Positions 33,388 through 44,800 of a stretch of 64,000 nt of DNA are shown piece after piece. A model generated the notes under the pieces. The model saw only the letters and a program-made list of their open reading frames with translations. It did not search any database and was not told the DNA's origin. A program made the position numbers and the translations under genes. The DNA is from Buxus sempervirens (lineage: Eukaryota; Streptophyta; Magnoliopsida; Buxales; Buxaceae): positions 30,390,036 through 30,454,035 of the forward strand of contig OX387194.1 of the NCBI GenBank assembly GCA_947561395.2, read 5' to 3'. The stretch's first letter is position 1. Every line of letters begins with the position of its first letter.

Positions 33388-35778
33388 AACTTATCCCTTC
33401 CCTCCCTTGTTCGAGCTCCCTCTTCGGCAGTCCCCCTTAGACCCCAAGCATCCCACCTTGCGTGCTCACCCTCCCTTCTCTTCCCGTCCTTCACCTTCAT
33501 CACAAACGAGACGAAGGCCGGCTGCTGTTGGAGCAAGAAGGAAGGTGCTCCAGCTCTTGCTTCGTTGCAAGGAGAAGCCCACACACCTCAAGCAGGCCTT
33601 AGGATCCCCAGGTATTATTCTCTACCATGCTTGATATGCATATGTTGAAATGAGAAGTTTCTAATAAGTTTTCTAAGCTTATTTTCGTCCTTGGGCACGA
33701 GTCTGTTCCCATGGCAGTTTAATATGCACTTGCTTCACTTTGCAGTATGGAGGGTCTCTAAGTGAGGAAGAGACCCACCGTGAGCTTAAGGTAGGTTGAG
33801 AGAGAGTTCCCCACAAACTGTTCGGGCATACTTAAGGCTATGGTCGTGCCTGTTTTCGTTGCTTTAAAAGGGAGTTTGTTCCCTCAGCTTAATTGATCCA
33901 GATTTCATGAGTTTAAGTAATGATCTTCCCCTTCTCTAAGTCTTCATGAGTTTAAGTAATGATCTTGGGTCCAGATTTCATTAGGACTTGTCGATGATAC
34001 TTGCATGTGGTACTGTTATTGGTTTTCCCTGTGTGTTTCTTCTCGATTCTTGATTGCAATAAGCACACACGCACCCTTTAGTGGAGTTAGATTAATTTCA
34101 AGTCATGATTAAATGTCTTCTGGGGAGTGGTCGAAGCACTGGGAGGTGTTTTAGAGCTTAAAAAACCAGTCAGAAATGGAGTTTGAGCAAAAACCAGAAG
34201 CTTGGGTTTCGCAGTGGGTATTCGCCGAGCTCGTGCCCACTTGTTTTTTGGGTGCGCTGAGCTCGCGCCCACTTGTTTTTTTGATGCGCGAAGCTCGCGC
34301 CCACCTCTCGCGGGCGGACCGTTTTTTGGCATCCGCCGAGCTTTGCGCCTAGCTTGCGCTCACCTCGCGCCTACTTGTTTTTGGGTGCGCTCAGCTCGCG
34401 CCTACTTTTTTTTGGGTGCGATCAGCTTGCGCCTACTTGTTTTTTTTGGGTGCGCTCAGCTCGCGCCCACCTCGCTCGCGGATGCTTTTTTTCCACTATT
34501 TTAGGTCCGCCCATCCCGCGCCGACCTCGCGATAGCGCCTGAGCTCGGCGCATACTCCTAAAAAATGCCGAATTGCTATATTTTTGGAAAATCCCGAAAA
34601 TGCCCTTTACTGTACTGCGGGGGGCGAAGCCCCCCGCACCCCCCAACCCAGTTGTTCACCGCGCGTCCAACTCGTTCCTTGTTTGCCCTGAGTCCCTCCC
34701 CTTGGACCCAGTATAATGAGCTGGTTTCTCCCTGACAAAGTGTCAATTTTGTGTATTTTCTGTGATTATTGCTGGATGTAAGTGCCATTTCCGAACCGAA
34801 TAAACCAACAGGGTTTCCGGGTCACTCGAAAACCCAACATGGGACTTGGACCCCCGTCCAACTTGATTTCCAGTGGGCCTTCCAACGGGGCCCACCCAGC
34901 CCAATGAACACAATGAAATGTATGCATGCAACTTAATCAAGATAAGTAAAATCAACTGATTAAACCGGGTGGGCCAAACCTAAGGCGGTCCACCCGAACC
35001 AGACTTGTGAAATTGATGCATGAAATGCGTGGTTTGGCCGAGACCAAGGGCAAGGGCCTACCGGGCCCGCCAAAGCCCACCAACCGAGCCGAGGAAGGGT
35101 GCAAACCCTAACTTCTGGTAACTTGGGCTTACAAGCCCTAATCAGGACTATGGGCCCCAAGCCCAATGTTCAACTCATTTTGGCAAATTAAAAGAGATAA
35201 ATCCACTAAAATTACTTGGCTACCATGTGGGCCCACCTAAGGGGGCCACAAACTAATCCGGCCCACCTTTGCATGGAAAACACTTAATCTTCAAATCTGA
35301 ACCTAAAGCAAAATCAATGCACTTAACCAAAGCCCAAAGGGCCTCCTAGGATAGACCGAGGTCCACAGGGGCACACGGGCTTGACTAAGCCCACCAAGGA
35401 CACCGTGGGCCTTCCACGGGGCCCACCCAACTAGACTCATATTACCCAATTAATCAAGATAAAAGCAATTAAAGGGACCCACACCACTCAGGTGGTCCCA
35501 CCAGACTTAACCAAACTGCATATCGGATTAGGAATCGGGTGAGACCAAAGTAAGATGACTCAAACCAGGATAAACCTAAGGGACCCGTCACCTGACGAGG
35601 TGGACCGGGGTGTCTACGGACTTCCCCGAACCACAACCGAGACCCTACTTAGAATCTCAAAGCCGCAGACCAAAAGCCCTAATAGACAAGGTTAGGCACC
35701 CAGGTGTCCGCCTGCACCCCATCAGGCGGTGGCGACTTCGAATTTTCCCGTGCCGCGTTTCCGACGCACACACACTTG
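33388..35778 (+). mobile_element. LTR-derived sequence (Y-like U5, + orientation), truncated both ends
   Basis: 33388-33610 resembles an LTR leader exon ending CCCCAG|GTATTA. 34195-34560 is a GC-rich minisatellite of GCTCGCGCCCACTTG-type units with T-runs. 34617-34637 is a perfect hairpin (GCGGGGGGC-GAA-GCCCCCCGC). 34800-35777 is rich in GGGCCCACC and ends with a CCTGCACCCCATCAGGCGG block, matching the reverse complement of the Y LTR end at about 1100-1250. No TG start or CA end is kept. Open frames here are by-products of the repeats. Confidence 0.5.
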
Positions 35779-37883
35779 CTTGTATTCGTCGACAGCCGCA
35801 AGCGACAAACCCGACCAAAGGAGAAGAAGAAGAAGAGGAGGAGGAAAGGTCTGGTTTTGAGTTCTTCATCGTCCAGAGTGTTACTGGGTGATAAAGAATC
35901 GTTGTTGAGAGAAGAGATGAAGAGGAACATTCGTTCAAGAGGTAGGTGACACCGTTTACCTTCAATTTTGTATTTACATGTGATTAATCGACAAAAGCAT
36001 GTTTTTATGATATGAAAAGATTTATATATTTTGATAATCATGTTATAAATATGTTAGAATGAGTTTAGACGAGAAAAATCATGTTTTGGAACTGATTCTG
36101 TTCGATTTTGAACTACCACCGACCTCGACTGTTCTCGGCAATCATCAGCGATCTTAGGCGCTCGTTATAAATCGTGGACCGCCGTAGACCGCTTGAAGAC
36201 GTATCATCAGGGTTCTGTTTTGAACTACCGCCGACCACAGACCGCCGGGGCAATCCTGAGCGATCCTAGGCGCTCTGTTCAGATTTTGCAGATTTTCATA
36301 ATTTCACACCCTGATTCAATTCCAAACTATTTTTAGACAATTTTAATGATTAAATAAGATGTTTTAAGACCAAAATAAATTATCTAATTCCCTATTTTAT
36401 AGAAAAATAAATTAGGAAGGTATTTAGGACATTAGTTGCCAAACTTTGAAAGAAATGGAGAAACCTAGTTTTTGGAAAACCTAACTTGTATTTAATTACT
36501 AGAACATCTTCTAAATGACACTATAAACCAGAAAACTGTATATAGAGAATTCAAAACTCAGATGACCGAATATTGAAGTAATTATCAGATTTAACCTTTA
36601 TATGCCGCTAGGCACCAACCCTTATAGAAATATTATATTTTAGGGAATTTTGGAGTCAGTGGGCATAGCTGGTTATGAATCCATAGTTGTAGCTAGATAG
36701 CTGAGGGATATGTCATTTGGGTTGAGTTACTCCTATATGCGACGCGCTTCCTTTGCAAGTTAGTTTGTCTGGGAAGGTCCTATGTCTGGAGGGACACCCC
36801 GGTGAGCCGCTGGTGATTCCCTGTATATATTGATAAGCGACCATCTCCATGTATTGATTTTGGTGCTGCATGCTGGTGGTACATGCCAACTCTGATGGGT
36901 ACGTGTGCAATAAGTCAGTGACTACGGCTCTTGTCTAAGCTGCTGCATAGGACTTGAGTATCATTAGTAGCATTGCTCCTAAGTCACACGGTGGTATAGC
37001 AATTGGTTGAGAATCATCTCAAGAAGTTTATCTATCTTTGTGAGTCCTACAATGACACTGAAATCACAACACTTGATATTATTATTGAATACATGCTGGA
37101 GGCATGTGATTGAGATATTGATCGAATGTGACTGCTTAGTGCATCTTAGCAAAGTGTGAATTATGTTATCGATCTTGATATTAGATTCTTATATTAAAAC
37201 TTGCTGAAATTCATTTCTAGAACTGTTTATCAAACTGTTTTGTATTCATGAATGATATGAATGATTATACGAGCCTGATTAGTCGTTATTGCTTAACTGT
37301 GCATGAACTGTTACTTTACTTATATGAACTGTTTAATCATGCATGTGTTATCTACTGGGATATTCGTATCTCACCCTACTTTTATTTCATTTTTCAGCTG
37401 ATACGCGAGAGGGGGATCTTAGTGATTTCTAGGGAGAGATAGCTGAATACACACCGGAGGATTACTATTATCCGGATCTTGTGTGAGGTGGATGAATGAT
37501 ATAGACTTAGCACTTTTAATTAGATTATTATTATTCATTTGGATTTGATGTATTAGAGAGATGAGAGAGAGATAGTAACCAGTTTATTTTACCAGACTTT
37601 GATATTAATGATTGATGATCAAACTATATGTTTATTTGAGGATTTTAAACTACACTTCCGCACATACTTGTTTCCGCAACTCTGATAGTATAAATAAGTT
37701 GAATGGATTTTAAATTCTTTGGTTTAGTATATTATTGATGATGTATTTGATATGGGCCAGTAACACCGATATGGGCCAGTAACACCTCGGATTTGGTTGT
37801 TGAACTAAATTCGGGTTGTTACAGTAGCGAACCGGGTTCGGGTCGGGTGTCGGTTGGCACTGACCCGGGTTCGGGGCTTTACA
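35779..37883 (+). repeat. 5' LTR of chromovirus, 5'-truncated
   Basis: Matches 56102-58180 nearly throughout and ends GGGGCTTTACA. The promoter part (TATA at 56059-56067 in the right LTR) falls in the missing segment, so this LTR cannot drive its own element. It carries a leader donor AAGAG|GTAGGT at 35941/35942 and two copies of GCGATC(C/T)TAGGCGCTC (36148-36163, 36260-36275). Confidence 0.93.
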
Positions 37884-37887
37884 GAGA

Positions 37888-37899
37888 TGGTATCAGAGC
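37888..37899 (+). promoter_or_regulatory. Primer-binding site, initiator Met-tRNA type
   Basis: TGGTATCAGAGC starts four bases after the LTR end and is complementary to the 3' end of plant initiator tRNA-Met, the usual primer for chromoviruses. Confidence 0.9.
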
Positions 37900-38007
37900 A
37901 ATGGTCCTTACCTTAGATTAGCCAGCTTTAGAGGAATGGGATTGTGAGTACGCTAGATAGAACCCCTAGAATTATTGGATTCTAACAAGTGAATTTGTAT
38001 TTTGCAG

Positions 38008-40598
38008 ATGGCTGGTAGAGGAAGACGTGCTAGAGCTGATCCTATTGAGGAGGAGCAGCAGGATGTTCCGTTACCTCCACCACCTCCTGGGGGTGACATA
38101 TGGACTGTTGTTAGCAGCTTGGCAGAGCTTCTTGCCAAGGAAAGGGAGGAGAGACTGAGCCAGCATGGCAATGGTGGAAATGGTGGCAATGGTCACGAAG
38201 ATGAGCCTGTACATGAGAGGGCCATACATACGGCCAAGGATCTTGAGTAGTTCAGAAAATTGGATCCACCTATCTTCAGTGGACGTCCAGATCCTATGGA
38301 AGCTGAAAGATGGCTGATGCGAGTTGAGTGGATTTTTTAGGCTATGGGATGCCCGATGGATCGGAGAGTGCGCTTGGCAGCATTCTTGTTTGAGGGAGAA
38401 GCAGTTCACTGGTGGACAGCCAGGAAGAGGCAGGATCCACAGGCTACGTACATGACATGGGACAGATTCTAAGAGGTCTTCTATGATCAGTACTTTTCTG
38501 AGGAAGTCTGGCTCAAAAAGGAGCGGGAATTCATGGAGATTACTCAGGGAAGCCAGACAATGGCTCAGTAAGAGGCTAGATTTGCAGCCTTGTCCCGATT
38601 TGCACCCCACATGACACAGGATGAAAGGAGGCTGACTTCACACTTTGAGCGGGGTCTGAAGCCTGAGATTAAGAGTATGCTAACAATACTCTTGTGCACC
38701 GAACTGACGGATGTGGTACGTACAGCCACCAGAGCTGAGAGTGACTTAGAGGCTAGAGTGAGCCAGAGCAGAGCTAGACCGCCCATGAGGCCGGCAGATC
38801 AGAGAGGTTTCCTTGGTGGAAACAAGAGACCCAGAGACTGGACTAGGGCGGAGCCTACAGGAGGACAGTATAGGCCAGCTCCGAAGATATGTGTCAGTTG
38901 TGGTAGATACCATGTACCTGGACCGTGTGTCGCAGCACCGGGCACCTGTTACAGATGCGGAAAGGCAGGTCACAGAATCACGGATTGTCGGTTCTCTCCT
39001 AGTTATCAGCCGTTAGCAGTACTTGCTCAGCAGCCGCAGCCAGCGAGAGTTTATGCAATGGATGCACATAAGGAGCGTGAGCCCGATCGTATGGAGGATA
39101 TCGAGGTTGATCACAAGGCACCTGAGCTAATTGGAGGTATTCTTTTCATCTGTGGTAGATCAGCATGTGTTTTGTTTGATTCTGGTGCTTCCCATTCATT
39201 TATATCACCTACTTGTGCACGACGGATTGGTTTGTCACCCACTGAATTGGATATTGCATTGTCTGTGCACACACCTTTGGGAGAGTCTACTAGAGTGGAG
39301 TATATGTATAGAGACTGCATGATTAGATTGGGTAGATTGGAGTTGTCTGGCGATTTGATTGCCTTAGACATTGGAGGTTTTGATGTGATATTGGGGATGG
39401 ACTGGCTATGTAGACGCCATGTGACATTGGATTGCTATGCAGGGACAGTGATAGTTAGAGGACCAGATCAAACCACTCATTGTTTCAAATGTGAGGGGTT
39501 CAAGTCACGAATTGGTCTGGTAGCGTCTGTGATAGCAGGGGAGCTTAGGAGTGACACCCTTGTCATCTCCAATGTACCTGTAGTACAGGAGTTTGCGGAT
39601 GTGTTTCCAGAGGATTTACCTGGATTACCACATGCTAGAGGAGTAGAGTTCAGGATTCAGTTGATGCCTGGTACGGCTCCAGTTTCAAAGCCACCCTATA
39701 GGCTTGCGAAACCAGAACAGGAGGAACTTAAGAAGCAGTTAGATGAGCTTCAGGAAAAAGGTTTCATCAGACCAAGTATGTCGCCATGGGGCTCGCCAGT
39801 TCTATTTGTGCAGAAGAAGGATGGTAGTATGAGGATGTGCATTGATTATAGGCAACTAAATCAAGTGACAGTAAAGAACAAGTATCCGTTGCCAAGGATT
39901 GATGACCTGTTTGACCAGTTAGGAGGAGCATCTTGGTTCTCCAAGACAGACTTGAGGTCAGGATATCATCAATTGAGAGTGGCAGAGGAGGACATAGAGT
40001 GGACAGCTTTTCGTACACGCTATGGGCATTATGAGTTCTTGGTTATGCCTTTTGGGTTGACCAATGCCCCAGCTGTTTTCATGGACCTTATGAACAGGAT
40101 TTTTCATTCGTACTTGGATAGCTTTGTAGTGGTGTTCATTGATGACATCCTAGTATAGTCTAAGACCCGAGAAGCACATATAGGGCATTTGAAGGCAGTG
40201 TTGCATACTTTGAGAGACCACGGATTGTATGGGAAATTCAGCAAGTGTCAGTTTTGGTTAAGGCAGATTTCTTTCTTAGGAGAGGGTATATCTGTGGACC
40301 CTTAGAAGGTTAAGGCAGTGGCAGAATGGCCTAAACTTACAATAGTGACAGAGGTCAGGAGTTTCCTTGGTATGGCAGGTTACTACAGGAGATTCATCGC
40401 AGGATTTTCACGTATAGCTGTACCTTTGTCTAATCTAACCAAGAAGGCAGTGAAGTTCCAATGGGATGAGAAATATGAGCAGAGTTTCCAGGAATTGAAG
40501 CAGAGATTGACTACTGCACCAGTTTTGATTATGCCATCCATGGATGAGGCATTTGCAGTATATTGTGATGCTTCTAGGATAGGCTTGGGATGTGTATT
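38008..40598 (+). pseudogene. gag-pol: Chromovirus gag-pro-RT (first part of gag-pol)
   Basis: Start ATG 38008 (MAGRGRRARAD) directly follows TTTTGCAG, a good 3' splice site. Gag domain about 38230-38800 (EAERWLMRVEW, AVHWWTARK), CCHC knuckle [14 protein letters not shown] near 38949-38990, aspartic protease [13 protein letters not shown] near 39170, RT with [20 protein letters not shown] (39838) and the FIDDILV box (40136-40155), then the start of RNase H up to CDASRIGLGCV. In-frame stops: 38248 TAG, 38338 TAG, 38470 TAA, 38569 TAA, 40156 TAG, 40303 TAG. Four of the six fit CAG/CAA with C to T. There is no frameshift. The frame is cut at 40598 by the copia element and resumes at 50849. Confidence 0.93.
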
Positions 40599-40735
40599 TG
40601 TAAGTGTGAAAACTCACACTTCCTTTATGGCAAATGTTTGACAAATTATGTCTTCTAATAATCTTCAAGATGTGCAGATTAAATAATGAAAATTCAGTGA
40701 ATTTAGTAAAGAAGAAGAAGACGATGCTACCACAC

Positions 40736-40920
40736 AGCTACCACGCCGCTGGTAGCTCAAGGAAATGAAAGATTGTCTAAATAAAGCATCTCTTGTAAAG
40801 GCACTTGCGCAGAACAACGCCGCTGCCACTCCGCTGGCAGCGCATAATTGAAACGGTGCTTTGAAAGTAAGGCACGTGCACTAGCGTCGTAAGGCGACGC
40901 TGACACGCCGCTGGTAGTGC
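40736..40920 (+). promoter_or_regulatory. 22-bp palindromes (8-6-8) in copia U3
   Basis: AGCTACCA-CGCCGC-TGGTAGCT at 40736-40757 and CGCTGCCA-CTCCGC-TGGCAGCG at 40821-40842 have perfect 8-bp arms around a 6-bp centre ending CGC. A degenerate third lies at 40899-40920, and AGCGTCG-TAAGG-CGACGCT at 40883-40901 is a different hairpin. They recur in the 3' LTR and in the LTR starting at 63667, and a related form precedes the extra gene at 47631-47727. Confidence 0.8.
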
Positions 40921-41390
40921 AGAGCGAGATTGAAGATTCTATGATCAGCTGTGCACATGCCGCGTTCCCTCCCGCTAGCAGCGAGCTTGCAGCGTGCCCT
41001 TAACTGATTCAACTTGTTCTAAGCGGGACTTGAGTTCGCTTCCAGCCGTCTACCCCGATCGCACCACGACGCCACCAGCGCTCGACGCGATCTGAGTTTT
41101 CTCCTTTAAATAGACGTGCTGTAATTTTTAGTGAAGACTTTTTTCTTTGGATCAATTTGATTTTGGATCTTGAGGTGTTCAAGATTCGATCAATTCTTCT
41201 TTAGAGAGTCGGTGATCGAGTGAGGGGGAGACCTGAGATAGATCACCTCGAATTGAAGTTTGAGGATTCTTCTTCAATTCGGAACTTCACCTGATCGTGT
41301 GATCGCCTGGATTGGTGATCGACTTTGTTGGATGCATAGGTGGATTCCTACTGCATTGGATCGTCTCAGTGGACTTTGAGGTGATTGTTG

Positions 41391-41576
41391 CGATCTGGAT
41401 TGATCGTGTTCTGCAGCTTGTGGATTCAGGCTGTGTTGCAGTTCGTGGATTCGAACTGTGGATCACTGTTGAGTGATTGTTTGCGATCTGGATTGATCGT
41501 GTTTTGCAGCTTGTGGATTCAAGCTGTGTTGCAGTTCGTGGATTCGAGCTGTGGATTGCTGTTGAGTGAGTTCAAT
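41391..41576 (+). repeat. 93-bp tandem duplication inside the copia LTR
   Basis: Two adjacent units begin CGATCTGGATTGATCGTG at 41391 and 41484. The same pair is in the 3' LTR at 50451 and 50544. The two units differ slightly. Reading through them gives a spurious open frame with repeated peptides. Confidence 0.85.
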
Positions 41577-41785
41577 TGTAAAGGTTAAGTGTGTGCTCCT
41601 TTGTAATTGTCTTTTCATTCAATAGTGGAAATCCGAAGGGTTAGTCGCCTCATATAGACTCGAGGTTTTTCCTGGATCTGGATTCAGGTTTCCTCGTATA
41701 ATTCTCTGTGTGTATATTTCCGCATTGTTAAATTCTTAATTGTTGTAGATCGTGGACCTATAGAGTAGATCTCTACTCTTTCAAT

Positions 41786-41797
41786 TGGTATCAGAGC
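41786..41797 (+). promoter_or_regulatory. Primer-binding site of copia element
   Basis: TGGTATCAGAGC, two bases after the LTR end, complementary to the 3' end of initiator tRNA-Met. Confidence 0.92.
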
Positions 41798-41843
41798 CTA
41801 TTCACTTTGAATTGCTATACAAAGTGTGATCTAGATCTATAGC

Positions 41844-44800
41844 ATGGACTTTGGAAAAGGAGGATCTGCCTCTAGACCTCCATTATTTGAAGGTAACAAT
41901 TATTCTTACTGGAAAGCAAGAATGAGAGCTTACCTGAAATCTATCGATGAGCGTGTCTGGCTCTCGGTTTGTAATGGTTATCATCCACCAGAAATCACAA
42001 CAGAAGGAGGTGTTGTGATACCTAAACCTCATGATCAGTGGAGTAAAGCTGAATCTGATCTCTGTGGATGGAACAACAAGGCAATGAATGCCTTATTTTG
42101 TGCTGTTAGTGTTGAGGAATTCAGGAGAATTTCCTCATGTGAAGCCGGTAAGGAAGCTTGGGACATTCTTGAGGTTACTCATGAAGGAACCTCACCTGTC
42201 AAGCTGTCTAGACTTCAAAGACTTACAACATCTTTCGAAACTCTATACATGAAAGATGATGAGTCTTTTGATGAATTTTATGCTAGACTGTCTGATATTG
42301 TTAATTCGAGTTTTAATCTTGGAGAAAAGATCTCTACATCTAAGGTTGTTAGAAAAATGTTGAGATCTTTGCCTGAAAAATTCAGACCTAAAGTTACTGC
42401 CATTCAAGAGGCAAAAAATGTAGATACTATGAGAATTGAAGATCTGGTAGGATCTTTACAGACTTATGAGCTTGATCTGAATATTCCTAAAAGAAGTAAA
42501 GGAATAGCTCTAAAATCTGTAAATAATGAAGAATCAGATAATTCTGATGTAGATATGGATGAATTAGTTCTCTTAGCTAAAAAGTTTAAGAGAATGTTTA
42601 AAAAGAGATATTCTAATCCTCAGTCATCCATGGACAGATCTAATAGGAGATCTGATAATAAAATTTCTGATCTAAGAAAGGAGAAGAAAGTTTCTCAGAA
42701 TGATGAAGTTCAGTGTTATAAATGTAGAGGATTTGGACATGTTGCTTCTGATTGTCCCTCAAAGGATAAAAAGAAAAAGACAAATTATCAGGTTACTTGG
42801 GATGACAGTAATACTGATAATTCTTCACAATCTGATGAGGATATTTCTGCTAATTTTACTGCTTTCAATTCCTTTTACTCATCTTCTTCTGGTAGTTCAA
42901 TCTCTGGCATTGCAGAAGATAATAAAGAGACTTTATCAGATGATGAAGAAGAATTACAAGAAGCCTACAATCAGCTCTATAAGGAATTCAATAGAGCTCA
43001 GAAGAAAGTCAAGAAACTGAGTAAAAAATTGAAGGAATTAGAAACAGAGAAAAATAAAGCTCTTGCAGAAATAGATTCAATAAACAAGAAGTTACTTGAA
43101 AGACATGCCAAAGAAAATTTTCTGGTAACTTCTTTGATTGAAAAAACTGAAAAATTAAAAGAAAAGGAAGCTCAGATTTCTGCACTTCAAGGTAAAGTGA
43201 TTGAACTTGAGAAAGTTTCAAATTCAATTAAATCTAATGCTTCAAATTCTTCTGCAGGAAATCATCAAATTGATGAGGAATCAACTTCAAAGGAAGTTCC
43301 TGAAAGCTCAAATTCTGTTGAAAAGAGAATGAGTGTAAGTAATCAAAATAAGGAATCTTCACAGAAAAATTCTGCTGGAGAAGTAAGACCAACAGGTAAA
43401 TCTTCAACATCTGAGAAATCTAAATTTGTACAATTTAGAAATACTGTCAAACCTGGAAATGTTGATTCTTCTGAACATAGGTTCATACCTGTGTGCCATC
43501 ACTGCAATAAAAAGGGTCATATAAGACCAAAGTGTTATGTTTTGCATGGTTTTCCTGAGGGATATTTTGACAATAAGAGGAATGTAAATCAAAGTCAGTC
43601 CCTGGATTTACATAACAGATTTGATTCCCTGTTAAAATTGACTGAAACATTAAATAAGGAAGTCATAAATCTATCAAAGAAACTTCCTTCAAAATCTCAA
43701 GTTGTTGATAAAGGTATTTCTCAGAAAACTCCTGAAAAACAGATTTGGGTTAGAAAAGATTCCTTAGTTGCAAATGTGGTTCATATAGCTTTGAAAGCTC
43801 ATGATGTCAACATGTGGTACTTGGATAGTGGTTGTTCAAGACATATGTGTGGACATAAGTCTATGTTTAGTACCTTTGAAGAATATTTTGGTGGAAGTGT
43901 AACATTTGGTGATGGAAGCACTTCTCAAGTCAAAGGTAGAGGAACAGTAACTGGTCCTAATGGAGTTTGTCTAAAAAATGTTTTATTTGTCTCTGGTTTG
44001 AAGGCAAACTTAATCAGTATTAGCCAGTTATGTGATTCAAGATTGTTTGTATATTTTACCAGAAAAGAATGTAAAATTTTGGATAATTCTGGTAGAACTG
44101 TTCTTATAGGTGTAAGAACAAGTGACAATTGCTATGGAATTATTGGAAACAATGAAAAATCTTTAAAATCTTCTGTATGCAATGAAATTGATTTGTGGCA
44201 TAGAAGACTTGGTCACATTAACTATAGAGATTTGTCAAAAATCTCTAAATCTGAACTGGTTAGAGGAATTCCCAAGTTTGGGAACAATAAAAAGAAAGGA
44301 ATGTGTGGTCCTTGCAATCAAGGAAAGCAAATCAAAGCCACACACAAGAAAACCAACATTGTAGGAACCTCTAGACCATTAGAACTGATTCATATGGACT
44401 TGATGGGACCTACAAAGACTGAAAGTCTTGGAGGAAAGAGGTATATCTTTGTTGCTGTAGATGACTACAGTAGATACACCTGGGTAAATTTTCTAAGAGA
44501 AAAATCTGAATGTTTTGATTGTTTCAAACAATTGTGCTGTCAAATCCAAGTTGAAAAGAACTTGCAAATAGGGAGGATTGTTAGAATAAGATCTGATCAT
44601 GGGACAGAATTTGAAAATCAAATGTTTTCCAAATTCTGTGAAGAACAAGGAATTAAACATGAATTTTCTGCTCCTAAGACTCCACAGCAAAATGGAGTTG
44701 TGGAAAGGAAAAACAGAGTTTTGCAAGAGATGGCTAGAACCATGATGATAGCCAAGAAAGTGTCAACAAAATTCTGGGCTGAAGCAATAAATACTGCCTG

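Larger units (their letters stand above)
40599..41783 (+). repeat. 5' LTR of copia element
   Basis: TGTAAGTGTG...CTCTTTCA. The first bases form a 20-bp palindrome (AAGTGTGA-AAAC-TCACACTT, 40602-40621). TATA-like TTTAAATAG at 41105-41113. Upstream lies a set of 22-bp palindromes built on CGCTGGYAGC. A 93-bp tandem duplication covers 41391-41576. Confidence 0.97.

Noticed and set aside
34202..34504. 100-aa ORF at 34202-34504
   Set aside because: Produced by the GC-rich minisatellite. All frames through it are open and repetitive.
35610..35949. ORFs spanning 35610-35949 on both strands
   Set aside because: They cross the truncation point of the chromovirus LTR at 35779 and include a GAA/GAG-rich simple stretch. 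No homology to a gene family.
37888..37899. tRNA gene hint (TGGTATCAGAGC)
   Set aside because: This is the primer-binding site, complementary to only the tRNA 3' end. No cloverleaf surrounds it or the copy at 41786.
41385..41588. Small ORF in the copia LTR (67 aa with repeated peptide)
   Set aside because: It is a read-through of the 93-bp tandem duplication in non-coding LTR sequence and recurs in the other LTR for the same reason.
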